Assembly (NCBI RefSeq): GCF_002968635.1 | Contig: NZ_PVBN01000010.1 | Location: forward strand, 62,001-126,000 | Reading direction: 5' to 3' | Source of the DNA: Neorhizobium alkalisoli | GTDB lineage: Bacteria > Pseudomonadota > Alphaproteobacteria > Rhizobiales > Rhizobiaceae | Length of the DNA: 64,000 nt | Shown: piece after piece, positions 55,836 to 64,000 of the stretch | Numbering within the stretch: the stretch's first letter is position 1 | Layout of the letters: the number at the start of each line of letters is the position of its first letter | The notes under the pieces: model-generated | The model's database searches: none | The model's input: only the letters and a program-made list of their open reading frames with translations | Told to the model about the DNA's origin: nothing | Translations under genes and position numbers: made by a program

Positions 55836-57232
55836 GCGATCTCCTCGCGATAATCGGTACTTTCGCGAACAAGCTGGAGGACCTCATCGTGGGTCAGAAG
55901 GCCGCGTTCTATGGCTAGTTCAATAAATGGGCGCCGTTCGGCAACCGAGCCCTGCACAAGCTTGGAGACCTCGGCATAGCCGAGCTTCGGTACGAAGACG
56001 GTGGCAAGCGCCGAGGATTGCATCAAATTCTTGAGCGACTGCTCACGGTCGGCCTCGATGCCGGCGATGCACTTATCGGCGAAAATGCGTGTTGATTTCG
56101 AAAGGAGCTCGATCGAGTCGAACAGTCGGGAGGCGATGATCGGTTCAAAGTGATTGATTTCGAGCTGCCCCTGCAGCGAGGCCAGGGATACCCCAGCGTC
56201 GTTGCCGATGACGGCAAACGCCACCTGTTGCATCATCATCGGCAAGACCGGATTGACCTTGCCCGGCATAATGGAGGAACCGGGTTGGACGGAGGGAAGC
56301 CGCAACTCGCCGACACCGCTGTTCGGACCAGATGCAAGAATGATGAGATCGGATGCGATCTTGCCGATGACCTCGGCGCAAATACGGATCTCCGACGAGA
56401 CGCGGGCAAACGCGTCGGCATTCTGCATGGCATCGAACATATTCTCGCCGGGGCGGACGTCGGCGCCGACGATTTCTTTCAGATGCCGATAAACGGCGCT
56501 TCGGTAACCCGGAGCGGAGCCGAGACCGGTTCCGATGGCCGTTCCGCCTAGGGGCAGGACGAGCATCTCATCACGAGCGGTAGTCAGTTTCTCGACAAGC
56601 CGACAAATGGCCGCAGCATAACCGCCGAACGCCTGACCGAGGCGCATGGGCTGCGCTGCCTGCATGCAAGTCCTGCCGATCCGCAACACATCTTCGAACG
56701 CCACGGAGCGATCTTCGAGAGCTTCCGCTAGATGCGCCAGGGCATCGAGGAGGGACTGCGACTTGTCGTAGACGGCCAACTTGACGGCTGCGGGCAGGAC
56801 GTCGTTGGTCGACTGGCCGGTGTTGACGTGATCGTTGGGGTGGATGCGGCTATATGTACCCGGCTGCTCGTTGATGATCTGGAGCGCGCGGTTGGCAATG
56901 ACTTCATTGACGTTCATGTTGATCGAGGTTCCACCGGAACCTTCCAGCAAGTCGACGATGAACTGATCGGCATGACGGCCGTTTTCGACCTCGACCGATG
57001 CGGCGATAATGGCGTTCGCGATATCGGCGGGGAGGACGCCGATATCGCGATTGGCTGCTGCTGCTGCATGTTTGATGCGCGCAAGCGCCTTGAGAAGTTC
57101 CGGTGCGTCGCCGAGCTTATGGAATGAGATGTCGAAGTTTTCCTGGCCGCGAAGCGTGGCGACGCCATATAGCGCTCCTGCCGGCAACTCCCGGGAGCCG
57201 AGGCTGTCTGTATCTGTTCTAGTCTTTGGCAT
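55832..57232 (-). CDS. aspA: Aspartate ammonia-lyase (fumarase/aspartase superfamily)
   Basis: A 466-residue lyase of the aspartase/fumarase superfamily. The signature GSSIMPGKVNP is present, together with the GSGGTSINMNVNEVIANRA and HPNDHVNTGQSTND blocks. Aspartase converts aspartate to fumarate and ammonia. I favour aspartase over class-II fumarase because an asparaginase gene is divergent from it and the N-terminal region has the aspartase-style LPAGALYGVATLR. The ATG at 57232 is preferred to a TTG at 57244. It is the first gene of the operon ending in purU, an unusual partner for sarcosine oxidase. It could also use aspartate from canavanine breakdown. Confidence 0.87.
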   Translation of the reverse strand: MPKTRTDTDSLGSRELPAGALYGVATLRGQENFDISFHKLGDAPELLKALARIKHAAAAANRDIGVLPADIANAIIAASVEVENGRHADQFIVDLLEGSGGTSINMNVNEVIANRALQIINEQPGTYSRIHPNDHVNTGQSTNDVLPAAVKLAVYDKSQSLLDALAHLAEALEDRSVAFEDVLRIGRTCMQAAQPMRLGQAFGGYAAAICRLVEKLTTARDEMLVLPLGGTAIGTGLGSAPGYRSAVYRHLKEIVGADVRPGENMFDAMQNADAFARVSSEIRICAEVIGKIASDLIILASGPNSGVGELRLPSVQPGSSIMPGKVNPVLPMMMQQVAFAVIGNDAGVSLASLQGQLEINHFEPIIASRLFDSIELLSKSTRIFADKCIAGIEADREQSLKNLMQSSALATVFVPKLGYAEVSKLVQGSVAERRPFIELAIERGLLTHDEVLQLVRESTDYREEIA

Positions 57233-57414
57233 GGGGTTCCCCAAGTCCGATCAAGTGATGCGTGAGCATGACAAAGTCGACCTGGATTTTGAACCAAATA
57301 AGCGCCACTTAAATCAATTCACTTAACAACATTATTTCCACTTATATTGATCCCGAGTTCTTGCGTCACGTGGCGTCAGATCGCTATCGATGGCCGACAC
57401 AGTGGGAGAAGAGC

Positions 57415-58398
57415 ATGCTTCCTAAAATTGCTTTCGTCGGAACAGGCGGGACGATCGCCTCTATCGGGACAGACCCGTTTGATCTGCTCGACTACAATGC
57501 GACCGGTGAGCGCATCGATGCTGAAACGCTGATCGAGCGGACGGGGCTCCAAGGGGCCATCGCAAACATAGTGCCCGTCAATTTTCGTCAGATCGACAGC
57601 ACCGCTATCACGTTCAACGACTGGGCCGATCTCGCGGGTCTGTGCAGCGAACTTGCCTGCGACCCGGAGATCAACGGAATTGTCATCGGGCACGGGACGG
57701 CCAGTCTTGAAGAAACAGCTTGGCTACTGTCGCTGGTGCTGGATCTCAAAATCCCTATCGTCGTCACAGGATCGATGCGGCCCTTGACCGGCATTTCCTC
57801 GGATGCTCCGGCCAACTTGGCCGCGGCGATCCGCGTGGCCGCGGCCTATGCCGACAACCCGGATGTTCTCGTCGCCATAAACGACGAAATCCACTCGCCG
57901 CGCACGGTGACGAAGTCCCACACGCTTCGTCTGAATGCATTTCAGTCCCCGGGGTTTGGTCCGCTTGGTTTTGTTGACGGGCCGGTTGTCAATATCACCC
58001 GCGCCGAATGCAACCGCGAGCGAGGGAAATTCTCACAGGACCTCCTGCACCTCCTTCCGCGCGTCGATATCGCTCTCAGTTATGTTGGCGCAGATGGCGC
58101 AGCCATTCGTTCGTTCATCGGTGCCGGTGCAAAGGGGATCGTTTCGGCAGGATTCGGTCCGGGCATCGGCACGCCCGATGAGGTGCGCGCCTTAAGCGAC
58201 GCCGTATCGGCCGGGCTCGTGGTGGTACAGTCGACACGAACCGGCGCGGGACAGGTGGTCGACAGTGCGCACCACCGATCAATCGGGATTATCGCCGGCA
58301 ATGATCTCAATCCTCAGAAGGCCAGAATTCTGCTCGCACTGTGTCTCGCGAGAGGCGACTCTCCTCGCGAGATCGAGAAGATCTTTCAGTCTATCTGA
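57415..58398 (+). CDS. L-asparaginase-family amidohydrolase
   Basis: A 327-residue bacterial-type asparaginase. The first catalytic Thr is in VGTGGTIAS. The second motif reads GHGTASLEETAW, where well-known enzymes have HGTDTxEETA, so the Asp that binds the substrate's alpha-amino group is Ala. VTGSMRP and the SDAPANL block otherwise fit. There is no signal peptide, so it is cytoplasmic. The ATG at 57415 follows GGGAGAAG; 18 upstream codons are discarded. It is divergent from aspA across an AT-rich 182-bp promoter region, and its 3' end overlaps the convergent LysR gene by 13 bp. Asparaginase followed by aspartase would turn asparagine into fumarate, but the changed residue leaves the substrate open. 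Confidence 0.85.
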   Translation: MLPKIAFVGTGGTIASIGTDPFDLLDYNATGERIDAETLIERTGLQGAIANIVPVNFRQIDSTAITFNDWADLAGLCSELACDPEINGIVIGHGTASLEETAWLLSLVLDLKIPIVVTGSMRPLTGISSDAPANLAAAIRVAAAYADNPDVLVAINDEIHSPRTVTKSHTLRLNAFQSPGFGPLGFVDGPVVNITRAECNRERGKFSQDLLHLLPRVDIALSYVGADGAAIRSFIGAGAKGIVSAGFGPGIGTPDEVRALSDAVSAGLVVVQSTRTGAGQVVDSAHHRSIGIIAGNDLNPQKARILLALCLARGDSPREIEKIFQSI

Positions 58399-59387
58399 TC
58401 GCTGTCTTGCGAGGGCTGCCGCCAGATCATATCTTTGGCAATGCCCGTAAGCCACGGAATTTGGCTGGCGATCTGCGGCAGAGTATGGTTCTCGAGCATT
58501 TCTCGCGCAGCTTCCGCGATCCTTGGTCCGAGCGTGTCGAACTCGCCTCGACGGGTGACAAGGGTCAACTCTCTGGAGAATCCGGGACTAGGCAGAGGCA
58601 GTACTGAAAGCGCGGGTAGATGGATCGCCCCCTGCATCAGACAGAGCGGCGTCGTGATCGCAACACCGACCCCCCCTGCCACCATCGCAAGAAGTGAGTC
58701 CGACGTGTCGAAGGACAGAACCTGCGGATGCTCGATCCGCAATCGCCTCAAGTGTCTCTCGACCTGGTTTCCCATGTGCGAGCGCGCGCTGTAGCGAATG
58801 AGCCGGTGTTCGAACAGCACATCCCTGAGTGGGCGGTTCCGCAGCGTGTCGCCCCAGGCGACCGGCGCCACCAACAGGAAGGGCTCTCGATACAGCGGAA
58901 AGCGCATCAAGTCATCCAATTCCTCCATCGGATCGGACGTGATGGCTGCGTCGATCTCGTGACGCATCAGGGCATCTGTGTGAGCATGCGCCAATCCGGA
59001 AAACGCAGTTACCCTCAGCGCGATGGAGCCTTCCATCAGGTCACGTATCAACACCGGCCCGACCGCGGAAGCAAAGGTATCGACCATGCCCAAGCGCAGG
59101 TCCTGCCGCTCTGGCCGTAAGGCGGTTGCCCGTACCTCCTCAATGGCCCGCTCCGCACGTATGGCAATCTCTCTAATATGGGCAACGAGTACCCGCCCCG
59201 CTTCTGTCGGAACGAGGGGGCGACGGTCCCTATGCACCAATGTAACTTCAACCTGAGTTTCGGCGCGCTTCATCGCCTGTGACACGGCTGATTGGGTCAT
59301 GCCAAGCTGTGCGGCGGCAGCACTCATGCTGCCTTCCTCTATGACTGTCGCGGCAATCTCGAGCGCATGAAGATCGGGGAGCGGCAT
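58386..59387 (-). CDS. LysR-family transcriptional regulator
   Basis: A 333-residue LysR regulator. The winged helix-turn-helix (AATVIEEGSMSAAAAQLGMT, then SQAMKRAETQVEVTL) is followed by an effector domain. It converges on the asparaginase gene and is divergent from the ABC importer operon starting at 59575, with 187 bp between. By LTTR habit it probably controls that operon. The inducer is unknown. Confidence 0.9.
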   Translation of the reverse strand: MPLPDLHALEIAATVIEEGSMSAAAAQLGMTQSAVSQAMKRAETQVEVTLVHRDRRPLVPTEAGRVLVAHIREIAIRAERAIEEVRATALRPERQDLRLGMVDTFASAVGPVLIRDLMEGSIALRVTAFSGLAHAHTDALMRHEIDAAITSDPMEELDDLMRFPLYREPFLLVAPVAWGDTLRNRPLRDVLFEHRLIRYSARSHMGNQVERHLRRLRIEHPQVLSFDTSDSLLAMVAGGVGVAITTPLCLMQGAIHLPALSVLPLPSPGFSRELTLVTRRGEFDTLGPRIAEAAREMLENHTLPQIASQIPWLTGIAKDMIWRQPSQDSDQID

Positions 59388-59406
59388 GGCGTAATTTCAA
59401 CTCGAC

Positions 59407-59420
59407 CTAATGTTAATTAG
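59407..59420. promoter_or_regulatory. Palindrome between LysR gene and ABC-folD operon
   Basis: CTAATGTTAATTAG is a perfect 5-bp inverted repeat around GTTA, 20 bp from the LysR start in an AT-rich stretch. It fits a LysR-type operator half but is short enough to arise by chance. Confidence 0.35.
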
Positions 59421-59574
59421 TAATTCTGCTACTACTATCGAATTCCAATTGAAGCAATGGCCGTTATTCAGGACAGTATGAACGCACAGGCAATCCTCTC
59501 CGAATAACCACAAGAGGAAACAACCGGAGACTATCGACGGCCTGAATTAACCCAGCAAACGTAGGGGAACGGAT

Positions 59575-60411
59575 ATGATGAGTTTGAAAGCACTTGCACT
59601 CGCTGTCGGCGTTGCATTCGTCGGCACGGCAGCCGTCGCGCAATCGATAGAATGCGGCGACGACACCCTTTGCAAGGTCAAAGCCGCCGGTGTGCTGAAG
59701 ATCGGCACGAAGGACGACTATGTTCCATGGTCTTACCGCGCCTCCGATGGCAGCTTCAAGGGCATGGAGGTCGATATCGGCAAGAAGATTGCCGAGGTCC
59801 TCGGTGTAAAGGCCGAGTTCGTGAAAGTCACGTCCGCCAACCGTTTCGAATTCTTGGCGCAAGGCCAGATCGACCTGATGATCGCGTCTGCATCCGATAC
59901 TGCCGAGCGGCGAAAGATCGTCGCTTTCGTTCATCCGAACTACTACTCGTCCGGCTATACTGTTCTTCTCCCGAAAACTGTCAAGGCCACGGAATGGAGT
60001 CAGATCTCCAGCCAGACGGTCTGCGCTGTTCAGGGTGCCTGGTATAACAAGCCGGCGCAGGAAGAGTTTGGCGTGAAGGTCCTCGCATTTGCGGGTACCG
60101 CGGAGACTGAATCCGCAATGACCCAGGGTCGCTGCATCGGTCTTCTCGAAGACGACAATCAGATCAATGTTCGCCTCTCGAACGCGAAATGGGCCGACTA
60201 CCAGATGCCACTGCCCATTCAGGCCGACACGCCTTGGGGAATGGCCGTCCGCCAGGCCGACCAGTTCGCGCCTTTCGGCTACTTTGTCGCCGGCATGATC
60301 GCCGAAATGCATCGCGACGGCACGCTGCTCAAGCTGGAAGCTGACAACGGCATCAAGAATTCCGCCTTCCTCACCAAGATGCATGACGCGCTGAAAGATC
60401 ACCTCGACTGA
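59575..60411 (+). CDS. Periplasmic amino-acid-binding protein (SBP family 3)
   Basis: A 278-residue secreted binding protein. A signal peptide ends at TAAVAQ, followed by CGDDTLCKVKAAGVLKIGTK, a mature start with two cysteines probably forming a disulfide. The FKGMEVDIGKKIAEVLGV and GQIDLMIASASDT blocks match family 3. It leads a five-gene operon with two permeases, an ATPase and folD, opposite a LysR gene. Proximity to asparaginase, aspartase and sarcosine oxidase suggests a small amino acid or methylated glycine as ligand, but this is only context. Confidence 0.9.
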   Translation: MMSLKALALAVGVAFVGTAAVAQSIECGDDTLCKVKAAGVLKIGTKDDYVPWSYRASDGSFKGMEVDIGKKIAEVLGVKAEFVKVTSANRFEFLAQGQIDLMIASASDTAERRKIVAFVHPNYYSSGYTVLLPKTVKATEWSQISSQTVCAVQGAWYNKPAQEEFGVKVLAFAGTAETESAMTQGRCIGLLEDDNQINVRLSNAKWADYQMPLPIQADTPWGMAVRQADQFAPFGYFVAGMIAEMHRDGTLLKLEADNGIKNSAFLTKMHDALKDHLD

Positions 60412-60470
60412 TCCTTGCACGTTAATTGGTCCGGCGCACACATGCGCCGGACACAGAGAGGATCGGGGTA

Positions 60471-61229
60471 ATGATTACTGACATCCAGACATTTTTCCGC
60501 GAGCTGGCAGCCTCGGGAGTAAATCTGACGATTTTCTACGACGCGTTCGATTTTGATCGCTTCGTTACAGGTCTCGGCAACACACTGCTGCTTATCCTCG
60601 CCAGTTCATTTTTCTCGATCGTCATCGGGGCGGCCGGGGCGGCCGTCCTCACGTTGAGCAAAGGCCCGGCCGCAGCGGTCGTTCGTGGATACGTCGCCGT
60701 ATTTCGCAATACGCCGCTGCTCGTGCAGATGTATTTCTTCTACTTCGCGGTGGGAAGCATCATGCCGGTGGGACAGAACGAAATCGGACTGCCGCAGCCC
60801 TTGATCGGGAGCTTCGCGTGGGCGGTCATATCGTTGTCACTCTACTCCGGGGCCTTCAACGTCGAGACCTTCCGGGCGGGCGTCGGGGCCGTCCACTCCT
60901 CCTATGAGGAAGCAGCGCTGGCGCTCGGTTATAATCGCAGACAAGCCTTCTTTTCCGTAACCGTACCTCTCGCGCTGAGATTTTCCTTCGCATCATTGGC
61001 AAACAATCTCGTTGACCTGACAAAGGCAACGACAGTGGCCTACGCAGTCGGTGTCGCTGAGCTGCTCTACGTTTCCAATCAGATCTGGTCGGATTCACTC
61101 AACACGATCGAAATGATGAACGTGATGCTCCTGATCTACCTGGTTCTGACGGGTGCCGTCGTCTTTATCATCAACAGGGTCGAAGCCGCGATGCGCTTGC
61201 CAGGATTTGGCCTGGGAGACGGACAATGA
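60471..61229 (+). CDS. Polar amino-acid ABC transporter permease
   Basis: A 252-residue permease of the GltJ/HisQ type with the docking loop FNVETFRAGVGAVHSSYEEA followed by ALALGYNRRQAF. The ATG at 60471 follows GGATCGGGG; the longer open frame from 60426 is ignored. The 3' end overlaps the next permease by 4 bp (ATGA). Confidence 0.9.
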   Translation: MITDIQTFFRELAASGVNLTIFYDAFDFDRFVTGLGNTLLLILASSFFSIVIGAAGAAVLTLSKGPAAAVVRGYVAVFRNTPLLVQMYFFYFAVGSIMPVGQNEIGLPQPLIGSFAWAVISLSLYSGAFNVETFRAGVGAVHSSYEEAALALGYNRRQAFFSVTVPLALRFSFASLANNLVDLTKATTVAYAVGVAELLYVSNQIWSDSLNTIEMMNVMLLIYLVLTGAVVFIINRVEAAMRLPGFGLGDGQ

Positions 61230-61912
61230 ATCCAACAAATCTGCTTTCACAAATTCTGGAATGGATGCCTTTCGTCCTTCAGGGTTTTGCTCTGAACATC
61301 TTGATGAGCCTTCTGGCCATTGCGATCGGCACGATGTTCGGGACCTTTCTTGGTCTGGGGCAGCTATCCCCAGGCTGGATCATCGGCGCGCCTTCAAAGC
61401 TTGCGACGCAGCTGTTTCGCAACGCGCCTTGGCTGGTGCTCCTGTTCTATTGCATCTTCCTGATGCCGTATCAGATCAATGTCGGCGGAATTTCGATCCA
61501 GCTTCCGAGCTGGCTGCGAGCCACGATCGGCTTTTCTTTTCCGGTCGCTGCAAATTTCTCGGAGATCGTCCGAGGCGCCGTCAAGTCGGTTCCACGCGGT
61601 CAATGGGAAGCGGCAGAGGCTCTTGGTTATAGCCGTCGTTCGACGCTGTTTCGGATAATCTTGCCTCAGTGCATTACGCGGATGATACCCCCGTGGATGA
61701 ACCTTTACGCTTTGCTCCTCACTGCGACACCACTCTCCATGATCGTGGGCGTTGAAGAAGCGCTCGGCAGAACGCAAGCCGCGGTTCAAGCGCAAAGCGA
61801 CTCGCGGGTGCTCATCCCCATGTATCTCGCGCTGCTGGCAATGTTCTTCCTCTATACCTGGCCGATCAATCGGCTGTCGCTGTTGCTCGAACGCCGATTC
61901 CGCACGAAATGA
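61226..61912 (+). CDS. Polar amino-acid ABC transporter permease
   Basis: A 228-residue permease partner. Its docking loop is FSEIVRGAVKSVPRGQWEAA followed by EALGYSRRST, and the N-terminal LQGFALNILMSLLAIAIG is the first membrane helix. It overlaps the previous gene by 4 bp and lies 9 bp before the ATPase gene, a tight operon arrangement. Confidence 0.9.
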   Translation: MNPTNLLSQILEWMPFVLQGFALNILMSLLAIAIGTMFGTFLGLGQLSPGWIIGAPSKLATQLFRNAPWLVLLFYCIFLMPYQINVGGISIQLPSWLRATIGFSFPVAANFSEIVRGAVKSVPRGQWEAAEALGYSRRSTLFRIILPQCITRMIPPWMNLYALLLTATPLSMIVGVEEALGRTQAAVQAQSDSRVLIPMYLALLAMFFLYTWPINRLSLLLERRFRTK

Positions 61913-61921
61913 GGTGCTGAC

Positions 61922-62671
61922 ATGACCCTTTCTTCAAACTCTCAGCCATTGATCTCGCTCCGTGGCGTCCGCAAGTCCTTTGGTAGCTTCGAGGTTCTGC
62001 GTGGCATCGACATGGACGTTCGCAAAGGCGAGGTCGTCGCCATCATTGGCCCCTCAGGATCGGGGAAATCGACGATCCTGAGAACGATTAACGGTCTGAC
62101 CCCGATCAATGAAGGAACGATCAATGTTGGCGAGATCAAGGTCAGCGATCCGAAGCTGGACCAAGTCAAACTCCGCCACCGGGTGGGAATGGTGTTTCAG
62201 CAGTACAATCTGTTCCCCCACAAGACTGTTCTCGAAAACGTGGCAATGGCGCCGATCCAGGTCCTGAAGCAGCCCCGACGGCAGGTGGAAGACCGTGCCC
62301 GCAAACTCCTTGCGGAAATGCGTCTTCCCGATAAGGCGGACGCTTACCCTGGGGAACTCTCCGGTGGCCAGCAGCAGCGTGTCGCAATTGCGCGTGCGCT
62401 TTGCATGGAACCGGAGGTCATCCTGTTCGATGAGGTCACCGCAGCCCTCGACCCTGAAATGGTGAAAGAAGTGCTATCCGCGGTCAGGAAGGTCGCCGAG
62501 GACGGCATGACCTGCATTCTCGTCACCCACGAAATGGGGTTCGCCCGGGAAGCCGCAGATCATATCTATTTCACGGACAGGGGCGTGATCGTAGAGCACG
62601 CGCCTCCGGCTGAATTCTTCACCCGTGCGAGCGACCCGCGCACCAGAGAATTTCTCTCAAAGGTGCTGTGA
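61922..62671 (+). CDS. Polar amino-acid ABC transporter ATPase
   Basis: A 249-residue ABC ATPase with Walker [11 protein letters not shown]-loop [13 protein letters not shown], signature LSGGQQQR, Walker [15 protein letters not shown] (Val instead of the usual Pro in DEPT) and switch VTHEMGFAR. It completes the importer begun at 59575. Only one base separates its stop from folD, so the two are cotranscribed. Confidence 0.92.
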   Translation: MTLSSNSQPLISLRGVRKSFGSFEVLRGIDMDVRKGEVVAIIGPSGSGKSTILRTINGLTPINEGTINVGEIKVSDPKLDQVKLRHRVGMVFQQYNLFPHKTVLENVAMAPIQVLKQPRRQVEDRARKLLAEMRLPDKADAYPGELSGGQQQRVAIARALCMEPEVILFDEVTAALDPEMVKEVLSAVRKVAEDGMTCILVTHEMGFAREAADHIYFTDRGVIVEHAPPAEFFTRASDPRTREFLSKVL

Positions 62672-62672
62672 A

Positions 62673-63608
62673 ATGGCGACTGTCATCGACGGCAAGGCAT
62701 TCGCGCTGCGTTTGCGCGACTACATACGTCTCCAAGTCGCAAGCCTCAAAAGCCAGCGTGGAATCGCACCCGGCCTCGCCACAGTGCTCGTCGGTACCGA
62801 TCCGGCGTCGGAGGTATATGTCCGCAACAAGGCGAGGCAAACCACAGAGGCCGGCATGGAATCGTTCCAGCACAAGTTAAACGCCGATACATCCGAGGCA
62901 GCATTGCTGGAACTGATTGCCAAGCTAAATGCTGATTCCAAAGTCCACGGCATTCTCGTCCAATTGCCACTTCCGCGGCATATCGGCACCGAGCGCGTGA
63001 TCAACGCCATCGATCCGACCAAGGACGTCGATGGTTTCCACGTCTCGAATGTCGGATTGCTTGGCAGTGGCCAGAAAGCGATGCTCCCGTGTACCCCACT
63101 CGGCTGCATCATGATGTTGCGTGAGCAACTGGGCTCTCTCAGGGGAAAGCATGCTGTCGTCGTGGGCCGGTCGAACATCGTTGGCAAACCGATGGCGCAA
63201 CTGCTACTGGCGGACGACTGCACGGTTACGATAGCACATCGGTACACGGAAAACCTTCCCGACCTTTGCCGGCAAGCCGATTTATTGGTTGTGGCGGTCG
63301 GTAAGGCGGAGATGATTCAGGGCGACTGGATCAAACGCGGCGCTACGGTCATCGACGTCGGTATCAACCGCATCGAGAGGGCAGGCGAGATCCGCCTCGT
63401 TGGCGATGTCGATTTCCAATCGACTGCCGCTGTTGCCGACGCAATCACTCCGGTGCCAGGCGGAGTTGGCCCGATGACAATCGCGTGTCTGCTGTTCAAC
63501 ACCTTGACGGCGTTCTGCCGAATCCACGGGTTGCCCGAACCTCAGGATGCCGGTTTCGCGTTGGCCGAGGGGATCGGCGTCCTTCGCGAATTCCGACACG
63601 CAAGCTAA
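62673..63608 (+). CDS. folD: Bifunctional methylene-THF dehydrogenase / methenyl-THF cyclohydrolase
   Basis: A 311-residue FolD. The catalytic region has [13 protein letters not shown], with the usual Lys, and [13 protein letters not shown]; the NADP site is [17 protein letters not shown]; the C-terminal [14 protein letters not shown] motif appears as [12 protein letters not shown]. It oxidises 5,10-methylene-THF to 10-formyl-THF via methenyl-THF. As the last gene of an ABC operon it is probably an accessory copy serving sarcosine-derived one-carbon units, feeding PurU encoded at 49876. Confidence 0.95.
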   Translation: MATVIDGKAFALRLRDYIRLQVASLKSQRGIAPGLATVLVGTDPASEVYVRNKARQTTEAGMESFQHKLNADTSEAALLELIAKLNADSKVHGILVQLPLPRHIGTERVINAIDPTKDVDGFHVSNVGLLGSGQKAMLPCTPLGCIMMLREQLGSLRGKHAVVVGRSNIVGKPMAQLLLADDCTVTIAHRYTENLPDLCRQADLLVVAVGKAEMIQGDWIKRGATVIDVGINRIERAGEIRLVGDVDFQSTAAVADAITPVPGGVGPMTIACLLFNTLTAFCRIHGLPEPQDAGFALAEGIGVLREFRHAS

Positions 63609-63734
63609 AATGACGTTTCCCAAGCGCACTCAAGCTGAAGCGCGCCAACTTGCCGGGCGCGTGCCGGGCATTTTTCGGGACTGACCCGTTAAATGAGGTC
63701 CGCGACAACGACACTTGACCACGCGTCTGCTCTT

Positions 63735-63755
63735 ATTTTTACTCTAAGTAAAAAT
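63735..63755. promoter_or_regulatory. Palindrome upstream of the ROK regulator
   Basis: ATTTTTACT (63735-63743) and AGTAAAAAT (63747-63755) form a perfect 9-bp inverted repeat with a 3-bp spacer, 20 bp before the ROK gene start. AT-rich palindromes of this size are typical operators of ROK repressors. Confidence 0.55.
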
Positions 63756-63775
63756 CAAACGTCTCTGGGGAGGGG

Positions 63776-64000
63776 ATGCGGTTGAAACCGAACCGTAGTC
63801 GACGCGAAACCCGTGCGGCCATCCTCAACTATATTTGGTGCAATGGTGGTACATATAGGCCGAATTTGGCCGTGGATCTCGCGCTAACTGACGCAAGCAT
63901 CTCCCGGATCGTTGCCGAACTGAAGTCGGAAGACGTGATCGCCGAGTCGCGCCATACTGCGCCCTACCAAGGAGGGCCGAGTGCATTTTTTACACTAAGT
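63776..64000 (+). CDS. ROK-family transcriptional regulator, N-terminal part
   Basis: The first 75 codons of a gene running off the right edge. The translation has a MarR-like winged helix-turn-helix (LALTDASISRIVAELKSEDV) and then YQGGPSAFFTLS, the usual transition into the ROK sugar-kinase-like domain. GGGGAGGGG precedes the ATG at 63776. ROK repressors generally respond to sugars, and the likely target genes lie beyond the window. Confidence 0.78.
   Translation, partial: MRLKPNRSRRETRAAILNYIWCNGGTYRPNLAVDLALTDASISRIVAELKSEDVIAESRHTAPYQGGPSAFFTLS

Noticed and set aside
1..64000. CRISPR arrays, tRNA or rRNA genes, replication or partition genes
   Set aside because: I found no regularly spaced repeats, cloverleaf-like sequences, ribosomal RNA or repABC/parAB-like genes. 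The replicon type therefore cannot be fixed from this window.

Overview
The window looks like an accessory replicon or island of a Rhizobiales bacterium (Rhizobium/Agrobacterium/Ensifer type). The evidence is GC-rich coding DNA, many polar amino-acid ABC operons, chemoreceptors ending in WEEF, an imuA-imuB-dnaE2 cassette behind an alphaproteobacterial LexA box (GAAC-N7-GAAC), and a soxBDAG sarcosine oxidase operon. No rRNA, tRNA or CRISPR was seen.

Region 1 (1-24 kb) is an amino-acid catabolism and self-protection island. Its core matches the known canavanine-utilisation pathway of legume-associated rhizobia and pseudomonads. An XRE-cupin regulator (17655) is divergent from an operon encoding a B3/B4-domain trans-editing protein (CtdA-like), a polar amino-acid ABC importer, a PLP gamma-lyase (canavanine-gamma-lyase candidate) and a SugE/Gdx guanidinium exporter. 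A homoserine dehydrogenase coupled to an aldehyde dehydrogenase (1-1670) would take homoserine towards aspartate. Around this core lie parallel modules: a paralogous XRE-cupin with an AlaX-type editing protein, a LysE exporter and a PhzF enzyme; a second ABC importer with an M20 carbamoylase, a LysR regulator and an amidinotransferase-fold enzyme; and a MocR regulator with a LysE exporter, a DapA-family lyase, an M20 amidohydrolase and a gamma-lyase paralogue that has lost its PLP lysine.

Region 2 (24-49.9 kb) is a mobile and decaying stretch. It holds an IS1111-group IS110 element abutting an IS1595 element, a Tn3 transposase fragment, the imu cassette with frameshifts in imuA and dnaE2, LysR/oxidoreductase/GNAT/isochorismatase genes, fragments of MFS, EAL and IS5 genes, an intact chemoreceptor-CheW pair, a PAS-GGDEF-EAL protein, a decayed chemoreceptor-CheW pair, an IS110 stub, a dead threonine-dehydratase gene and a truncated MocR gene.

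Region 3 (49.9-64 kb) is an intact one-carbon and aspartate module. An operon aspA-soxB-soxD-soxA-soxG-purU is divergent from an asparaginase gene. Next come a LysR gene, an ABC importer operon ending in folD, and the start of a ROK regulator. Sarcosine oxidase would make 5,10-methylene-THF, FolD converts this to 10-formyl-THF, and PurU releases formate and THF. AspA could also deaminate the aspartate formed by the canavanine route.
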